DNA of 64,000 nucleotides from Zhengitettix transpicula (GCA_037074705.1 CM073590.1:183366746-183430745); one strand, 5' to 3'. Positions 12,395-25,079 are shown, numbered from the stretch's first letter. The notes: a model not told the origin generated them from the letters alone. Made by a program: numbers and translations.

Positions 12395-13205
12395 AACATT
12401 TTATTGCAGTATTCCTAAATATAACCAGGCTTTCGAAAAGATATGGCACGATGGGCGTCTTCATAAAACAAAAATCTGTCTGCCATCCTATCTAAAACTA
12501 TTTGTCGGATATATGTGATAGAAAATTTAGAACAAGCATTAATTGAGAACTGTCAGATTATTGCCCACTTAGATCTGGTGGGCCACAGGGCAGCGTCTTA
12601 GGCCCAATACTTTACCTTTTATACGCCTCAGACTTACCGACAACATCGAACTACTTATGCCGAAGATTTTGGAGTACTATTCAGCCACGAAAATACAGAA
12701 ACTGCCTCAGCATATCTACAAAATCACTTAAATCTCCTACAAAAATAGATAACAAGATAAAAATAAAGCAAAATGATCACAAATAACTTTTTCCTACTAT
12801 GATGAATGCCTTACAGTCTCGTTCAATAATGTAACAATATCAAAATCAAATACAGTATGGTATCTTGGAATGTGCCTAGATAAAAGAAGAGAAAACAGAT
12901 CGACATAAAACTGAAGTTGTATTTGTTAAATAGGTATCTCTTGAAAATAGAAACCAGTGTTGTCGTACGTCATCAATCTCTGGGGATACGCCACTTAAAC
13001 AAGCATAATCATGATTCAAAGCTTCCAATAAAAACTACTTAGATCCATGACTGACGCCCCATGGTACGTAGTAAACGGCACTACAATGACCCTATCATAC
13101 CCTGGACCCAGCATCAAGCCCTACGGAAAAATAGAAAGACAGTCCAAGGTACTATTTCACCCAATCCTAATTCAAAAGGGCAACAGAAGACTGAAGGGGC
13201 ACAAT
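12395..13205 (+). pseudogene. Jockey-like non-LTR reverse transcriptase remnant
   Basis: Translation across frames shows, in order, an AFEKIWHDGRLHK-like segment (the AFD.VWH motif, with the first Asp already lost), then GGPQGSVLGPILYLLYASDLP at about 12575-12640 (the PQGSVLGP motif of Jockey and related elements). A TFADD-like position follows but is mutated, then YLGMCLDKR at about 12860-12890, and the C-terminal LLRSMTDAPWYV at about 13036-13075. Multiple stops and frameshifts make it non-functional. Only the 3' half of ORF2 is present, as is usual for 5'-truncated LINEs. The Jockey-type assignment rests on these motifs. Confidence 0.75.
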
Positions 13206-13629
13206 CATGGCCAAGGAGGCCCCTGGAGTGGTTCGCAACCCGGAATTCTTTGACTAATTCCTAAACTAACAAATCAGCTTATTGATTACTTGGTTTTGAA
13301 TTAATAATATGTCAGAACATAAACTTAAGTAGTTGAATAGCTCATGCAGGTTTTCTATAATCACATAATATTAGAAAGAACACATGGTGATGATTAATAG
13401 TTCATGCTGACTGTTAACATTTTAACTTAAGTCTACATATCAAATTCTTTTAATGAATAGAAGGAACATCTATAAACTGTCTTCGGTTACACTGGTGAGC
13501 ATGTTTTTTTTTGTCTCACGAGTTCCAATGCAGTTTTTTTAACGTTTCTTCCATTATGTATTTGGAATTTATCCACCACTCACACTTTCTTTTTCATTTA
13601 AATTTTTTTCTGCATATTGGCAATAAATT

Positions 13630-14340
13630 CACATCAGTGCCTGCGACTCACTCTGCTATTACGAAAGAAACATATGATAACATTAAATTTATATTAGAAA
13701 AGCTTCAAAATGCAGGTATGTTTGTGGCGATGTAAAGGTAATTGCACTTATTCTTGGTCTGCAGCTTGGTTACGCAAAGAAGTATTATTGTCGTTTTGTG
13801 TCACTGGGATAGTACGGTCAGATAAAACCATTACATTAGAAAAGAATGGCCTAAACGCGAATCATGAATTTCTAGACAGAAAAATGGGAAACATGAAGCA
13901 TGAGGCGTTTCTACTTCAACGTTTCGCTCAAGGATTAATGAAGAATGTCGACAAACCCTTAGACAATACTCCTGCTTTCAGAAGTTTCAAAAAAAATAGT
14001 GAAGGCGAAATTAAAGAAGAAACATTTTTGGTTCCACAAATACGATCACTAATGATGAAAAGTTTGAGGAACTAATGAATCCACTAGAGAAAGCAGATTG
14101 GAACGAATTCAAAAAAATTTACTGGTTTTTGGGAAATCGAAGGCAGAAAATTACCGTGATATTGTCAAACATCTTATAAATATTTTGTTTGTAATTTGTC
14201 CTTAAAAGTACACTTCCTGCACTCTCACCATCTCATCAGGAGATCTCAGATATGGGAAAGAGGTATTACGTTATTTGAAATCCTAATTTTCCCTGCCGAT
14301 TTAGAGGCTGCACTCCACAGGCGAAATATAACAAAAAATC
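13630..14340 (+). pseudogene. Decayed member of a multicopy insect gene family of unknown function
   Basis: Frames read together show phrases I recognise from an unnamed repeated protein family in large insect genomes: VIALILGLQLGY (about 13740), FAQGLMKNVDK (about 13925), EIKEETFLVPQIRSLM (about 14008), EKADWNEFKKIYWFLGN (about 14085) and SLKVHFLHSH (about 14200). Such copies are usually thought to be transposon-associated, but I do not know the enzyme activity. Several frameshifts and stops are visible. The longest intact frame, 121 codons at 13710-14075, straddles the conserved part. The name is left open because the family has no firm one. Confidence 0.45.
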
Positions 14341-14708
14341 GTCATTTTTCTACGTAGGTGAGTCAGAATGTTTGAACATTGGGTAGTTAACAATGTAGAA
14401 AATTACAGGGTCTGAAAATATAAATTCCTGTGTCTCGGAAACTTTGCGTGATGGGGAAAAACTTATATATTTGAATTCAAGAGAATAAATATTATCAAAG
14501 TCACATATTTTTCTCTCCGAGAAGAACAAAGTTTCTTCATTGTTCATGAGTGTTACACGCAACAATTTGTGTCACTCCTGAGTGGAATTCCTGAAGATAT
14601 AACAAAAAATCAACCAGTTTCTCATGAAGAATCATTGGTGAAGTTACTGGGCTGATGGATATCTTTCAACTGAAAAGAAAAGCTGTAAATCGATCTTACT
14701 TATTATTA

Positions 14709-15257
14709 TTTTTTTAGGGCAACAGGCCACCTGAGGGTAATCCAAGTTGTGCAGCTCCCCTTTAATATCATAGGAAGGGATTTGAAAGGGGGGATGCTGA
14801 AGGGTAGAGGAAGGTGGGTTAACTAGGGCCCCCCGGGCTATATACTAAGGATCCTACCCGGTATTCGCCTAAAAGTAATGCAGGGAAAACCCTAGGAAAA
14901 CCTGCATCAGGTAGGTCGAGCATTGGGTTACTTGTCCCACGCCCTTCCGATAGCGGGAGAGGAGTTTGCTGTGCGGACGCAGCATTCCCTTCTCCGTGCC
15001 TCGACCAGTTTAGGAGGCAGCTGGCTGACTATTCCAATGGGAATAGCGGACAAATCTTACCGTATGCCCAAGGTCTGTAACCCTGGAACATACACCTCTC
15101 AGAACAGGCCGAGGTGTCTCGGCTTGTGGGAACCTTAGATCAAAAACGGAGAGGAAAGGCATCCCCAAAGGTAGCCCCTTCGTATCTCTCCTACAAGGTT
15201 CTGCCTGCGAGAGAACATCCCTCGCAGGTATTGCCTGCGAGAGAATAGCCCTCGCAG
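14709..15257 (-). mobile_element. GC-rich poly(A)-tailed retroposon, copy R1
   Basis: One of five copies of a roughly 550-bp GC-rich repeat (R1-R5). The plus strand begins with a T-run, so the element's own sense strand is minus and ends ...TTGCCCTAAAAA with a poly(A) tail. At its 5' end it has two tandem hairpins of the form CTGCGAGGG-loop-CTCTCGCAG (15200-15257). Common inner phrases are CGCCCTTCCGATAGCGGGAG and CTCGACCAGTTTAGGAGGCA. It is much more GC-rich than its surroundings. It is a SINE or the 3' end of a LINE. Open frames occur but carry no known domain. Confidence 0.65.
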
Positions 15258-15269
15258 ACCAATCATCGT

Positions 15270-17190
15270 GGCTTCTACTTATTATTAATATTACTTATTA
15301 ATATTAGAATTGTTTAAACTGTTAATAATACAGAACAATCTCGAAATAATTTAAAAGTGTCCTTGCCTTATCGCGAAGGAATATAATTGTGTAGGAATGA
15401 GCGTTTTTTGTATTGAAGCATTTTGGAGTGACACTGGAGCTGCCACGTTGTGTACGTTGTTACAGAGGAGACGTGCGTGGCTCAGTACAGTTATGTCACG
15501 GACGAGCTGTGAGTCACGGCTGCCGCTGAAAACTCATCCTATTCCTCTCCTTCACAACGAAACACCAGAAACGCGTTTCTTTTTCTTTATTTACAGAAAA
15601 ATGATTTGGAGCAGCGTAACAGGAAGATCACACGCAATCAAATACGAACGTCCATCATCAACCAATATCTGAAACAAAAAGGTGCAACATCGTGATGAAG
15701 AGATTTACGAGAAACCGTGCAATTCGCATTTTTCTAATCCTGAATGAAAATAATAAAATGAGATGAGACTGTTGCTAATTGAAAAGTAAAGCACAGTGAA
15801 ATTTAAATACTCCTGTTCATCTGTAAGTTAACATGTTGATTGATATCTGGGAATGACCTAAGATTTTATATCGTAGCAGAAAATTGTAAAACTACATATT
15901 AAATTTCAGCGAAATTCGTAATATGTATTTGAAAGATTAAGGATAACAATTCACTTGATTTTGAAGGAAAGTCACGAACATCAAGTTTATGTATACAGAG
16001 TCAAAAAAAATGACCAGGCGTGGCTAAAACTAAAAAGGAAAATAATTATATCAAAAAGCATATAATTTTAGTCGCCAAATAATTTAACAAGTGACTACTT
16101 CAGTTATTAACTGACAAGGAAAACATGGTCAGAGGAAAAAAATTTGGGGTGAATATTTTGAAGTTCTTAGAAAAGGCATTTCGAGAAATTCATGTATAGC
16201 ACAGTTCTTAGAAGAAAATGAAACGTACTGGCATGCATTCTCGGAGGAGACAGTCATGCGCTTGTTGCAGAACAAAAGAAATCTACTCGTCCTGGACGAA
16301 TAAACCAAGTTCATATAACTATGAAGGAAAAGGGAAATACCTGATTTGTTAAGTGAAATCTCGAAGATCTTGTAAAACGAGGAGTGCAGGAAAATGGGAA
16401 CCATATATTAAATACTTTTAAAATCCACTTAATCCAACTCGTTTTACCACAATTATTTCGAATATCTTAGAAACATTCCTCACAAACTAGTTGGAAAACT
16501 TACCAACAATATAATGGCATCGTTATAACTACAGCGGGTGTAGGAAATTTGTTGTTGTTTTTTTTTCAAAAATTTTGTTGGCTCTTAAAAATTGAATGTG
16601 ATTCTTTAGATATAGAAAAATTTATATAGGTTTAATTTTCATTAATTTACTATAAATCATTCACCACCTAAAACAGCCTTCAGTTTTAATATTTAAAGCT
16701 GCTCTCGGTTTAAGCCACAATAATCTTCATGATGCCAAATTCTAAAAATTTATAACGTTGAAAGCCTAATATTTAAAATCACAACATATTGTTAAAATCT
16801 TCAATCCAAATTCAAACAGATTTTACTGATATTTTTATTACAATATTAAAAACTTAATTCAATATTTTTTTGAAAAAGCATGTACCATGCACAATTATCT
16901 TTAAATACACACCTTAAAGACCTCATCAGTCATTATCTACCGGAATACCTGATACCAGATCCATCCCAAACACATTCAAGAATCCAAAATGAGTTGGTTA
17001 ACATGATTAAGGTCCAAGCTGTTCAGGAACATCGTCCAAAAATTAAAGTTTTAAAACCAAACTGATGAGTCCATGTTTAGTCAAGTCCATATGTTTCTAT
17101 TGAATATAAAGTTTTGGTACGGAGATAAAACAAATGACAAATAAAATTGCATAATAAAGTCATGCCGAAAGCATGATAGGCGCAAGTTCC
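15270..17190. other. AT-rich stretch without a recognisable gene
   Basis: No supported gene. Short frames at 15397-15672, 16129-16404 and 16880-17065 lack motifs. A plus-strand reading at 16095-16400 gives a run of plausible protein-like sequence broken by stops, possibly another decayed element, but I cannot name it. Confidence 0.4.
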
Positions 17191-17199
17191 AATAATTGT

Positions 17200-17460
17200 G
17201 ATTGAATTTTCAGTCCGGCAGCAGTGTTGGTCAAGTCTAGATGTCGTGTTCTTCTTCATCCTGTCTACTACAGCCCTTGATGTACCTTGGCCTCTCCTTT
17301 TCCGCTTTACCCCATATCTTCCTCCACTCCATCGAGCCACCTGGTTTTGGCTTCTCCTTTGCTCGCCAGGATGTGCATTCAGTAACTATTTTGGTATATC
17401 CGTTTTCTTCATCCTTACCACGTGCCCTACCCATCTCAGTCTTGATGATCTTTTATAATC
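17200..17460 (-). pseudogene. 3' end of a non-LTR retrotransposon ORF
   Basis: The minus strand, read across two frames, gives LRWVGHVVRMKKTDIPK followed by WLDGVEEDMG. This is the characteristic C-terminal ending of one group of LINE-encoded endonuclease/RT proteins (the RWxGHVxRM and RWxDxVxxD phrases). A frameshift separates the halves and no upstream RT motif is found, so this is a short 5'-truncated relic. Confidence 0.6.
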
Positions 17461-17642
17461 CTGCTGACCGATGACTCTTTACTTACAAAGTACAGCAAAT
17501 TTTTGTGTCGCCTCCTACACCTTCCTTTTTAACATGTTTGGTCTATTAGCAGTTTGCAAGAATATTTAAGGCATCTTTCGTATTCTCGAGATCTCAAAAT
17601 TGGGAAAATAAAAAAGGTGTTGATGGAAGGTTAGCAAGAAAG

Positions 17643-17810
17643 TATCACAAGTTAAATCATTTATTTAACCATCGTCAAACTTTTAAGAAGCTTTCAATCG
17701 ATCTCCATGTCACATCGTTCAGTCGTAACCAGGAAACGTTTATGACCTCAAATGGTTGAAAGCTTCTTAAATGTTTGATGATGCTTAAATAAATTATTTA
17801 ACTTGATAAC
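17643..17810. repeat. Foldback repeat (about 55-bp arms)
   Basis: The arm at 17643-17697 is matched in inverse by 17754-17810. Shared blocks include CAAGTTAAAT, TTTATTTAA, ATCxTCAAAC and TTTAAGAAGCTTTCAA. Probably a small MITE-like hairpin element. No coding content. Confidence 0.65.
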
Positions 17811-17888
17811 TTCTGAACCTATTTTGGTAACCGTCCAACAATAATACAAGTTTCCGACTGCGTGTTTGAGTTTTATGAAAAAAAAACT

Positions 17889-18415
17889 TTTTTTGGGGGG
17901 GGAGGGGGTAACAGGCTACATGAGGGTAATCCACATGGTGGCAACTTTCCTTTAATAGTATAGGAAGGGATTTGAAAGGGGGGATGCGGAATGGTATAAG
18001 AAGGTAGCCAAGGGTTAACTAGGGCCCCCGGGCTATAGTTTAAGGATCCTACCCGGCATTCGCCTAAAAGTAATGCAGGACAAACGCTAGAAAAACCTGC
18101 ATCAGGTAGGTCGGGTATTGGGTACTTCCACGCCCTTCCGATAGCGGGAGAGGAGATTGCTGTGGGGACGCAGCATTCCCTTCGCCGTGCCTCGACCAGT
18201 TTAGGAGGCAGCTGTTCCAATGGGAACAACAAACAACTCTTACCGTATGCCCAAGGTCTGTGACCCCGGAACATACACCTCTCAAAACAGGCCGAGGTGC
18301 CTCGGATTGTGGGAACCTTAGTTCAAAAAACCAGAGTGATGTGAAGGCATCCCCGAAGATAGCCTCCGCCAGAGCTCTCTGGAAAGGTTCACCTGCGAGA
18401 GAATTCTCTCGCAGG
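17889..18415 (-). mobile_element. GC-rich poly(A)-tailed retroposon, copy R2
   Basis: Same family as R1 and in the same orientation. Its 3' tail is altered to a G/C-rich run followed by an A-run (plus strand 17879-17915). Only one terminal hairpin is present (CTGCGAGAG-AATT-CTCTCGCAG, about 18392-18415). A minus-strand frame of 133 codons at 17873-18274 runs through it, but has no recognised domain and is broken in other copies. Confidence 0.65.
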
Positions 18416-18429
18416 CTTCCTTATGAAAA

Positions 18430-19312
18430 AATCAATTGTCCCAACATATTTTACGGTCCATGAGGATTATAATGATACCTTTCCTACTTTCCAGTTATTT
18501 GACTCTCGATTTCAAATATAACGATGATGGGTTTGTTCATAATTCTAGAATATTCGGAGTTCACTCCGTTTGTGTATTTTTTAACTCTAGTTATGTAGAT
18601 TGGATAATTGATGTAAAAATTGAAAACGTCAGGACTCGTTTCCTGAAAACGTATCACTTCGTCTAAACGATCACTCTACCTGCGTCATCGTACATGTCAT
18701 CTACTTCTACGAACACCTTGTGCATATTATCTCTAAAAATGATACACAAAGCCCGAATTCGGCTCAAAATTGTCTCGAACGGAGTTGTGAACTGCTCGCT
18801 TCCATACCCATGACTCGCGATGAAGAATCGCTGTGCGTTAAAAAGGGTTGTTAAAAGCTAGCAACTTGAAACTTGTGTTAACGGTCTATGGAATATTTAT
18901 CTAGCTTGCACCGAGCTCTTACACCGTTGCCAGCTTGTGCGCTACATGACCGGTTGCAGTGCGTTATTTACAGACGCCGGTTTTGCAAATTTGACTAAAA
19001 GTAGTTTATATCAATAGACTAACAAAACCTTAAGCTGTAAACGAAGAGAACGGATTCTTCGCTGAATACAACGGCAAATGTAAATCAATGATATAAACTT
19101 AAAACAAAAGAAAAACTGCCAATTTGTCAGAAAACCATGTGTTATTCAACTAAAACAAAGAAATAACTACAATATTACGACGTTTAGTTCCCAATTTTGG
19201 AAATTCATGAGGTAGAGACCTAAATAAGCAAAATTTTACCTTAAATTGTAGGCATTCAACTTAATTGACTTATTTGATGATTGCGATGTTTGCGTAAAAT
19301 GCATCAAAGATA

Positions 19313-19369
<57 letters not shown>

Positions 19370-20123
19370 ATTAAAGTTTGTAACAGTCGCGTCGACATCG
19401 TGGTCATTGGCGACCCGTATGTTATTTACAATAGTTGCTTAGCGTTATTATTTACATTGTTGGCAATTGGTTTTCTATATCTCTTCACTTATGTTTGCTT
19501 GCTCGATAAAAAAATTAATTTTGTGTACAAACAAATTGTGATTAATAAAATTAATTATTGTAATGCATTATATATCGCCTAAACCAAGAGAGCCATAAAA
19601 ACACGGATTAAAGAACATAAAAACAACATCTAATGTGATGTTCAAAAACATACAGTTGCGTCCAAGCACATTTATTTTCTAAATCATATGTGATGTGGAA
19701 AGTCGTTACTTCACAAGACTGATGAGTCAAATAATACAAATTCACTCTAATCCTACTGCATTCAATTTTAAAAAATTACCCTAATTATTAAAACAATATT
19801 TCTGACACCTTGTCATTATAACGGAATTAATAAATATGTATCACACCATTATTTATTATATTTTGCAACTGTACATATATTTATTACGATTACATTGTTA
19901 CCTTTAACGGTCTACAATATAAATGATAGGCTACTCAGTTTACCATTGTTACCTTCTTAAATCTCATTTAAGCTAAACCGTCGTCGAAGGACGCAGTTCG
20001 TGGCACTAAACGTATATTTGGACGTCTAATTACAACATATACATATATTCATACATTCAAAACTGTAAGTTTGTATAATTTATACTTTAACAAAATTAAT
20101 TGAAATTTGAATAATTTTTTAAC
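18430..20123. other. No recognisable gene; includes a TA tract
   Basis: Apart from the TA microsatellite, nothing in this stretch has a protein or RNA family signature. The part 18530-18990 is somewhat GC-richer and has short minus-strand frames, without a motif I can name. Confidence 0.45.
19317..19368. repeat. (TA)n microsatellite
   Basis: An uninterrupted TA dinucleotide run of about 50 bp. Confidence 0.95.
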
Positions 20124-20125
20124 TA

Positions 20126-20351
20126 CCGTATTTTACGGACTATACGACGCATTTTTTTCTTGAAATAATTGCTTCTGAAATTCAGGTGCGTTTTATACTC
20201 GAAATTAATATAAACCTATCTCTATCGGGCAACAAGAATTGTTTTAGCCTGGGTTTATAATATAATAATAATAATCGAAGTGGTAAAAATTTTATTTTTA
20301 AAAAAATATTGCTGAAAAATTAAGGTGCGTCTTATAGTCCGCAAATTCCGG
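20126..20351. mobile_element. Pogo/mariner-type MITE with TA target duplication
   Basis: The left end CCGTATTTTACGGACTATA and the inverse right end CCGGAATTTGCGGACTATA form about 30-bp inverted repeats (both continue AxGACGCA). They are flanked by TA on each side (20124-20125 and 20352-20353). The 226-bp length, the TIR and the TA duplication indicate a non-autonomous Tc1/mariner-superfamily element. There is no coding region. Confidence 0.75.
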
Positions 20352-20414
20352 TACGTTATTACCAATTTTACATTTCTAAATTACTGTATAAATTTTGCTT
20401 ATTAGGACTATTAC

Positions 20415-20444
20415 CTGATGAAGTCCCAAAATTGTGGACGAAAA
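20415..20444 (+). ncRNA. Hammerhead-like core motif
   Basis: CTGATGA, then one extra A, a GTCC/GGAC stem with a loop, then GAAAA. This matches the hammerhead core (CUGANGA, stem II, GAAA) except for the one-base insertion. Stems I and III are not established. It lies near PLE-like tail sequence. Confidence 0.4.
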
Positions 20445-21470
20445 GTGTTTTCTGACAAAGTGGCCGTTTTACTGTTATATTTGTCAGATTAACTTAAATA
20501 TTTGATATAAACTTTAATTGTCATAATGTTTACAACAATTTGTTGTCGCTCCATTGCCTAATACAACGCACGAGTTTCAAGAGCGAGTGTATCGAACAAA
20601 AATTCAGAATATTTAGTGGTCTGAAATAATTTCCTTGGTTACCATAATTTCTCATCCTTCTCCTCAAATTAGGCCGTAATTTTAAAAGATGTAAGATTTA
20701 ACAGTACAAGGAATTTCACTGCACACGAGAGAATTGAGTAATAACGGATTTATTGTTCTTTTCCTGCTGTCCTGTGGAGAGATAATGCGTTTCCCTCGCA
20801 GGATGTGTCCAATGTAATTATCTTCCACTGAAGGAATGTTCATTTACTCTTTCCGCCCGGTTTTCCAGCGACCTACGCTTGTCACATCGTACGTCCGTTT
20901 ACTTTTCTTCTTTGTTTTCATTCTTAATTTTTTTCCCTTTGTTTGTTACCTCCCCTCCACATTTCTACGTACAATCAGGGATATATGTTTAATTTTCTTG
21001 GAAACAGGGATATTTTTGCCGAACTTATTCTTTAACTTGCTGAACAGTTGCAGAAGTCACAATATTTGCAACGGGATTTCCTATTTTCAATGTTCCTTTT
21101 TAATAAATATGTATATTAATTTATATTCAAAATTTAATCCTCTAACAAACAATTCCAAATATACGATTCCGTTATTCTACTTGCATTCACATTCATCACT
21201 TTCAAAAACGGAATTTAGGTTTTCTGAGTATCTTTAATGTATAATATCTATAACGAAATAGAGCTGCCATATGTGAACGTTACTTTTAGTAAATATATAA
21301 ATACCTGTGACGGGGGTACTAAAAAAAATGAAGAAACTCTTTAAATATAAATAATAATAATGTAGAAAATAATAATACATGCTTTATTTGTACATTGTTG
21401 AGCCCCTCAAGTGCTAAAACATCCATACAGAGTAACATATCAACTTCGGCCTATTTGGAATAAGAAAGAT
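20445..21470. other. AT-rich stretch without a recognisable gene
   Basis: A 133-codon frame at 20836-21237 is rich in Phe, Leu and Ser and has no motif or gene context. I treat it as a chance frame. Confidence 0.45.
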
Positions 21471-21471
21471 A

Positions 21472-22030
21472 GCCAATTCAGTGAAAAAAAGTGATAATAG
21501 AAATACCACACAAAGTTTCTGGGATCATTGTCCCTTTCCTCGGGTGCTAAGAAGAGCCTAGAGCGACACAACTGCACTTCTCAGTTGGCTAAACTCAAAA
21601 GCGACAAAAACGCAACGACAACGAGAGAGCCGAAGGGTTAGCGTAACAATATGGGAGCAACGACAATGGAAAAACAGAAGGTTTAGCGTAACAATACGGG
21701 ATCATAGCAATTATTGAGTTTCATAGTGACTGTACGTTAATAATTCTAATGTTTGGTTTAATGGGAAGAATCTCTGAAATGAGTCTGGAATTGTACCTGG
21801 TGTCAGTGTCTAAAATCTTAGCACATTGCCAATCAAATGTATGTTTAGAATTGATGATATGTTTGGATACTACAGATTGTTTATCAATGGGAAGTTTGAT
21901 ACTAGATACATGTTCTTTGATACGTGTATTAAGGGAACTTTTTGTTTGCCCTATGTAACAGGAATTACAATTAGAGCAAGAGATTTTGTAAACAACACAA
22001 TGTTTGCTGTAATTTTATTGAAGAACTTCA
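21472..22030 (-). pseudogene. Penelope-like element 3' end with GIY-YIG endonuclease domain
   Basis: On the minus strand, 22019-21721 is open for about 95 codons. It contains VVYKISCSNCNSCYIGQT followed by TRIKEH and ends at a stop at 21723-21721. This is the GIY-YIG endonuclease domain (KISC...CYIGQT) that closes Penelope-like ORFs. The zinc-like CxxCNSC spacing before YIG is typical of the group. The 250 bp after the stop match the tail after 33315, including a duplicated TTACG(C/G)(T/A)AACC(C/T)TTCxG phrase. The RT part is absent (5' truncation). A hammerhead-like core lies in the tail at 21515-21543. Confidence 0.8.
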
Positions 22031-22099
22031 ATATGCAGAAATTACTTCCTATTGATCACAGTCAGTCGAATAGACCAACATAATTACCATTTTACGGAG

Positions 22100-23069
22100 T
22101 GAAATTAACAGGAAATATAACTAAGAAACTGTAAGCTATTAAAACTAAAATAATTTTAACAATCACGTTTCTCTCAGTTAACACATCAGAAGATTCGATA
22201 AATTGAAAACTGTTTTAGGGTTCTTTATTAATATTCCAATACAAATCTATGACCAGTCGTAACTTCACTAAACTACTAAAATAATAATTACAAATATAAT
22301 ATAAAAAATTAACAACTGTAAGACGACCCATATTTTTCAAAATATATTGTTCAAAATTAATTTCTGTTTATTGTCTGTTATACGGGTTGTTAATTTCTTG
22401 TGTAGTTACAGATATGACCTGACCAGGTCAACAATATTAATACAGGTTGTAACCGCGTGTTTCTTACCGGGAATGTGGTCACTTCCTGTTAAAGGAACAA
22501 CCGTAATAAAAAATGGCAGCTGTAGGAATTAGTCATTCGTAATCGTGCGTCATCAACTGATTTCATGATGTTTCATTTCAGTAGGAAATCTCTCAATCTC
22601 TTATTCATCTCAATCCCTAAATTGAAAGAAGCTGTTACTATCGTTTCGGTTCGACGCAACTCAAAATAAAACGTGTACCACGTCATTCGGAAAATTCGTG
22701 GGGATCTTCATGTTTTATAGGGGAGGTCATTATTGAATACCACGCATCTTCAAATAATTGTCATGGTCTCACCCACAATTTTCAGTCCATTTTCTACCGT
22801 CAATTTTAATTTATTTTGATATCCAATTTTTATTTTATGACCGAAATGGCGAGATTTTGATATTAGTCCAAAAGAAGAAAATTAAATGATAATTTTTTAA
22901 TTTAACATGTTTAGGTCCTAATGTGAATTTAATCACGTTTATTAATAAAGACATTAAATTGTAAATATACATGTTCAAAGATATTACGTGAAAGTCGAAG
23001 ATTATGAAGTAAAAGAATGATAAACAATAGGAATAAGGATGAAAAAATATCTGACATTTATAATAATAT
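22100..23069. other. AT-rich stretch without a recognisable gene
   Basis: I see no supported gene or structured repeat here. Confidence 0.45.
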
Positions 23070-23300
23070 AAATCAATAAACGGTCTTGAGACAGAAAATT
23101 TTGTTCAATAACAAAAAAATAGTCCGACGTTTCGCCCTTTTTTTTTAATAATCCTCGGGTTTAATAATTTTATACATAAGGTAAGCAAAAAAATCAGAAG
23201 CAAGGTGTTTCTGCTTTGCCTATTGCATCCGAAACGTCGGTATATTTAATTTTTTGGATAATTAACATAATTTTCTACCTCAAGGCCGTTTATTTATTTA
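23070..23300. repeat. Foldback element with GACGTTTCG inner ends
   Basis: Arms of about 65 bp: 23070-23134 (AAACGGTCTTGAG ... CCGACGTTTCG) and 23230-23300 (CGAAACGTCGG ... CTCAAGGCCGTTT). The minus-strand left arm carries a degenerate CCGAGGA...GAAACG core. The design is the same as the other inverted PLE-like ends in the window. Confidence 0.65.
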
Positions 23301-24834
23301 AATAGGAAGTAAGAGCGAAGATTCTGGATTGTACATCATAATTAAAATATTGTAATCTTCGCTCAATAAATTAGTTCTATTCTTCTACATCTTTTTCTTA
23401 TGGCATTTCTCCCAAACATATTCTCTTCGATTTCATTAATATGACTCCACCACCACAATAATGTTTCCAATATACTCCGTTTGATGTAGTTGATGTCTTA
23501 AAGAATTTTACCAGATAAGAAAAGACGAACGCCATTTCTACAAATCACATACCAAATGATCGCATGTTACTCTGTATGTGAATCCTAGGTCTTATGTTCT
23601 CTAGTAATCTCTTTACATAAAGTAACTTACTGGCTCAAATAATATTTAACTTGACATTTCCTGTACTCCACTTATGACCGCCTCACTTCCCACTGACACC
23701 CACAAAGTCCGCATTTATTATTCCGTACGTCCACTTACCTTTCAACGTTATTCTGTAGCAGAACATTTTAAATTCTTCTAGAATTCCCTTTTTGGTCCTT
23801 TTAACTGCCTACGTTTCACATCCTTAAAAATATGTCGGGCTCCTTTACATACAAATCCGACAGCTATAACTCAATATTCAGAATGAATGAGTGTCATTTG
23901 TATTAAAGAAACCTTTAATGCTGACCATTTGCAAACTTTTCAAAACAAAACAATAAACTTAATTCTATTCCGTGAAATCGGATCCAATTTTATTATGTCA
24001 TGGCTTGGTTTAGCTACTGAGCATCCAGACAGTCAGCTGTCTAGATCTGGGTTCCTATTACAATAGGTGACGTCTGTAAACCGCCTAAACTGCGAGCAAT
24101 ATTCTCCGCTGAATAAATAGAAAATGAAATTACTAATTCTGTCAGTTCGGAGTTCTACACATTTGTTTGGATTATATGATATGAATAATTTTTATTTGCA
24201 CAAAAACAGAATTTACAAGACATTTTACGTTTACATCTGTTTTAACAATCAGATATATTAAACAACCATTAACATTTTTATAATAAAAATACATATATTT
24301 ATCATAAATATTTAGTTAACAACAGAACAACGTTTCCGTAAATATTTGGACTCCCTTCAGGCTGTCTTACTGAAAAAAAAGGTTTGTTTGTATGATGTAA
24401 GCGTTTCTTCTTTTGTTCTTGTATCAATTTGATATTGGAATTTTAATTTTCAAAAATATATTCCTCATTATTAATTTCTGGTTGGAAATATTTACTATAA
24501 AATTGAAATAGTGTTAAAAAATTATGATTTGATTATAAATTTTGTATTGTTCATTGTTTTGCTACTATCAACATTTCAGGCAGAAAAATACCGTTATTTT
24601 CCTTTCTGATATATATTTTTTTATAAATAGATTTGTAATTTTAAATGTTGTTTTGCTCATTTTACCGCTTGGAATTTTACGTTTTAGTTATGTTTTATTA
24701 AGGTAAATATCAGCCAAATTAACAGACAAAATTAAGTGCTGACATGTGTTCTGACTATTGAGGAAACTTATTAATAAACAACATCCAATTTCAACTCAGA
24801 ATATAATATATTTATTTATGGAAAATGAAATTAC

Positions 24835-24864
24835 GTTTCGTCGCTAACTTTGCGACCTCTTCAG
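24835..24864 (-). ncRNA. Hammerhead-like core motif
   Basis: Minus strand: CTGAAGA, one extra G, a GTCGC/GCGAC stem with an AAAGTTA loop, then GAAACGT. This is the best-formed stem II among the copies (five Watson-Crick pairs). Stems I and III are unverified. Confidence 0.45.
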
Positions 24865-25079
24865 GTTGAAGTTTAACACTACAAAACAATTACTATGATT
24901 AAAATAAAAATTTTAAGAAAAAATTGGCAGAAAACAAACAATATAAATTTAGCTGGACTTACTAATTTTGATTTTAGATTGATTCTCCCTTGACTGCCGT
25001 TTTTCATAAATAAATATCATTTTTCTGTCTTCAAATCAGTTGTTGTTTATTTATAAAATTAAGTGCTAAATTAAATTCC

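Noticed and set aside
20836..21237. 133-codon plus-strand frame rich in Phe and Leu
   Set aside because: Composition matches T-rich DNA read by chance; no domain, no upstream or downstream gene structure.
21749..22083. Plus-strand frames of 69 and 85 codons
   Set aside because: They are the opposite strand of the Penelope-like GIY-YIG domain, which reads well on minus.
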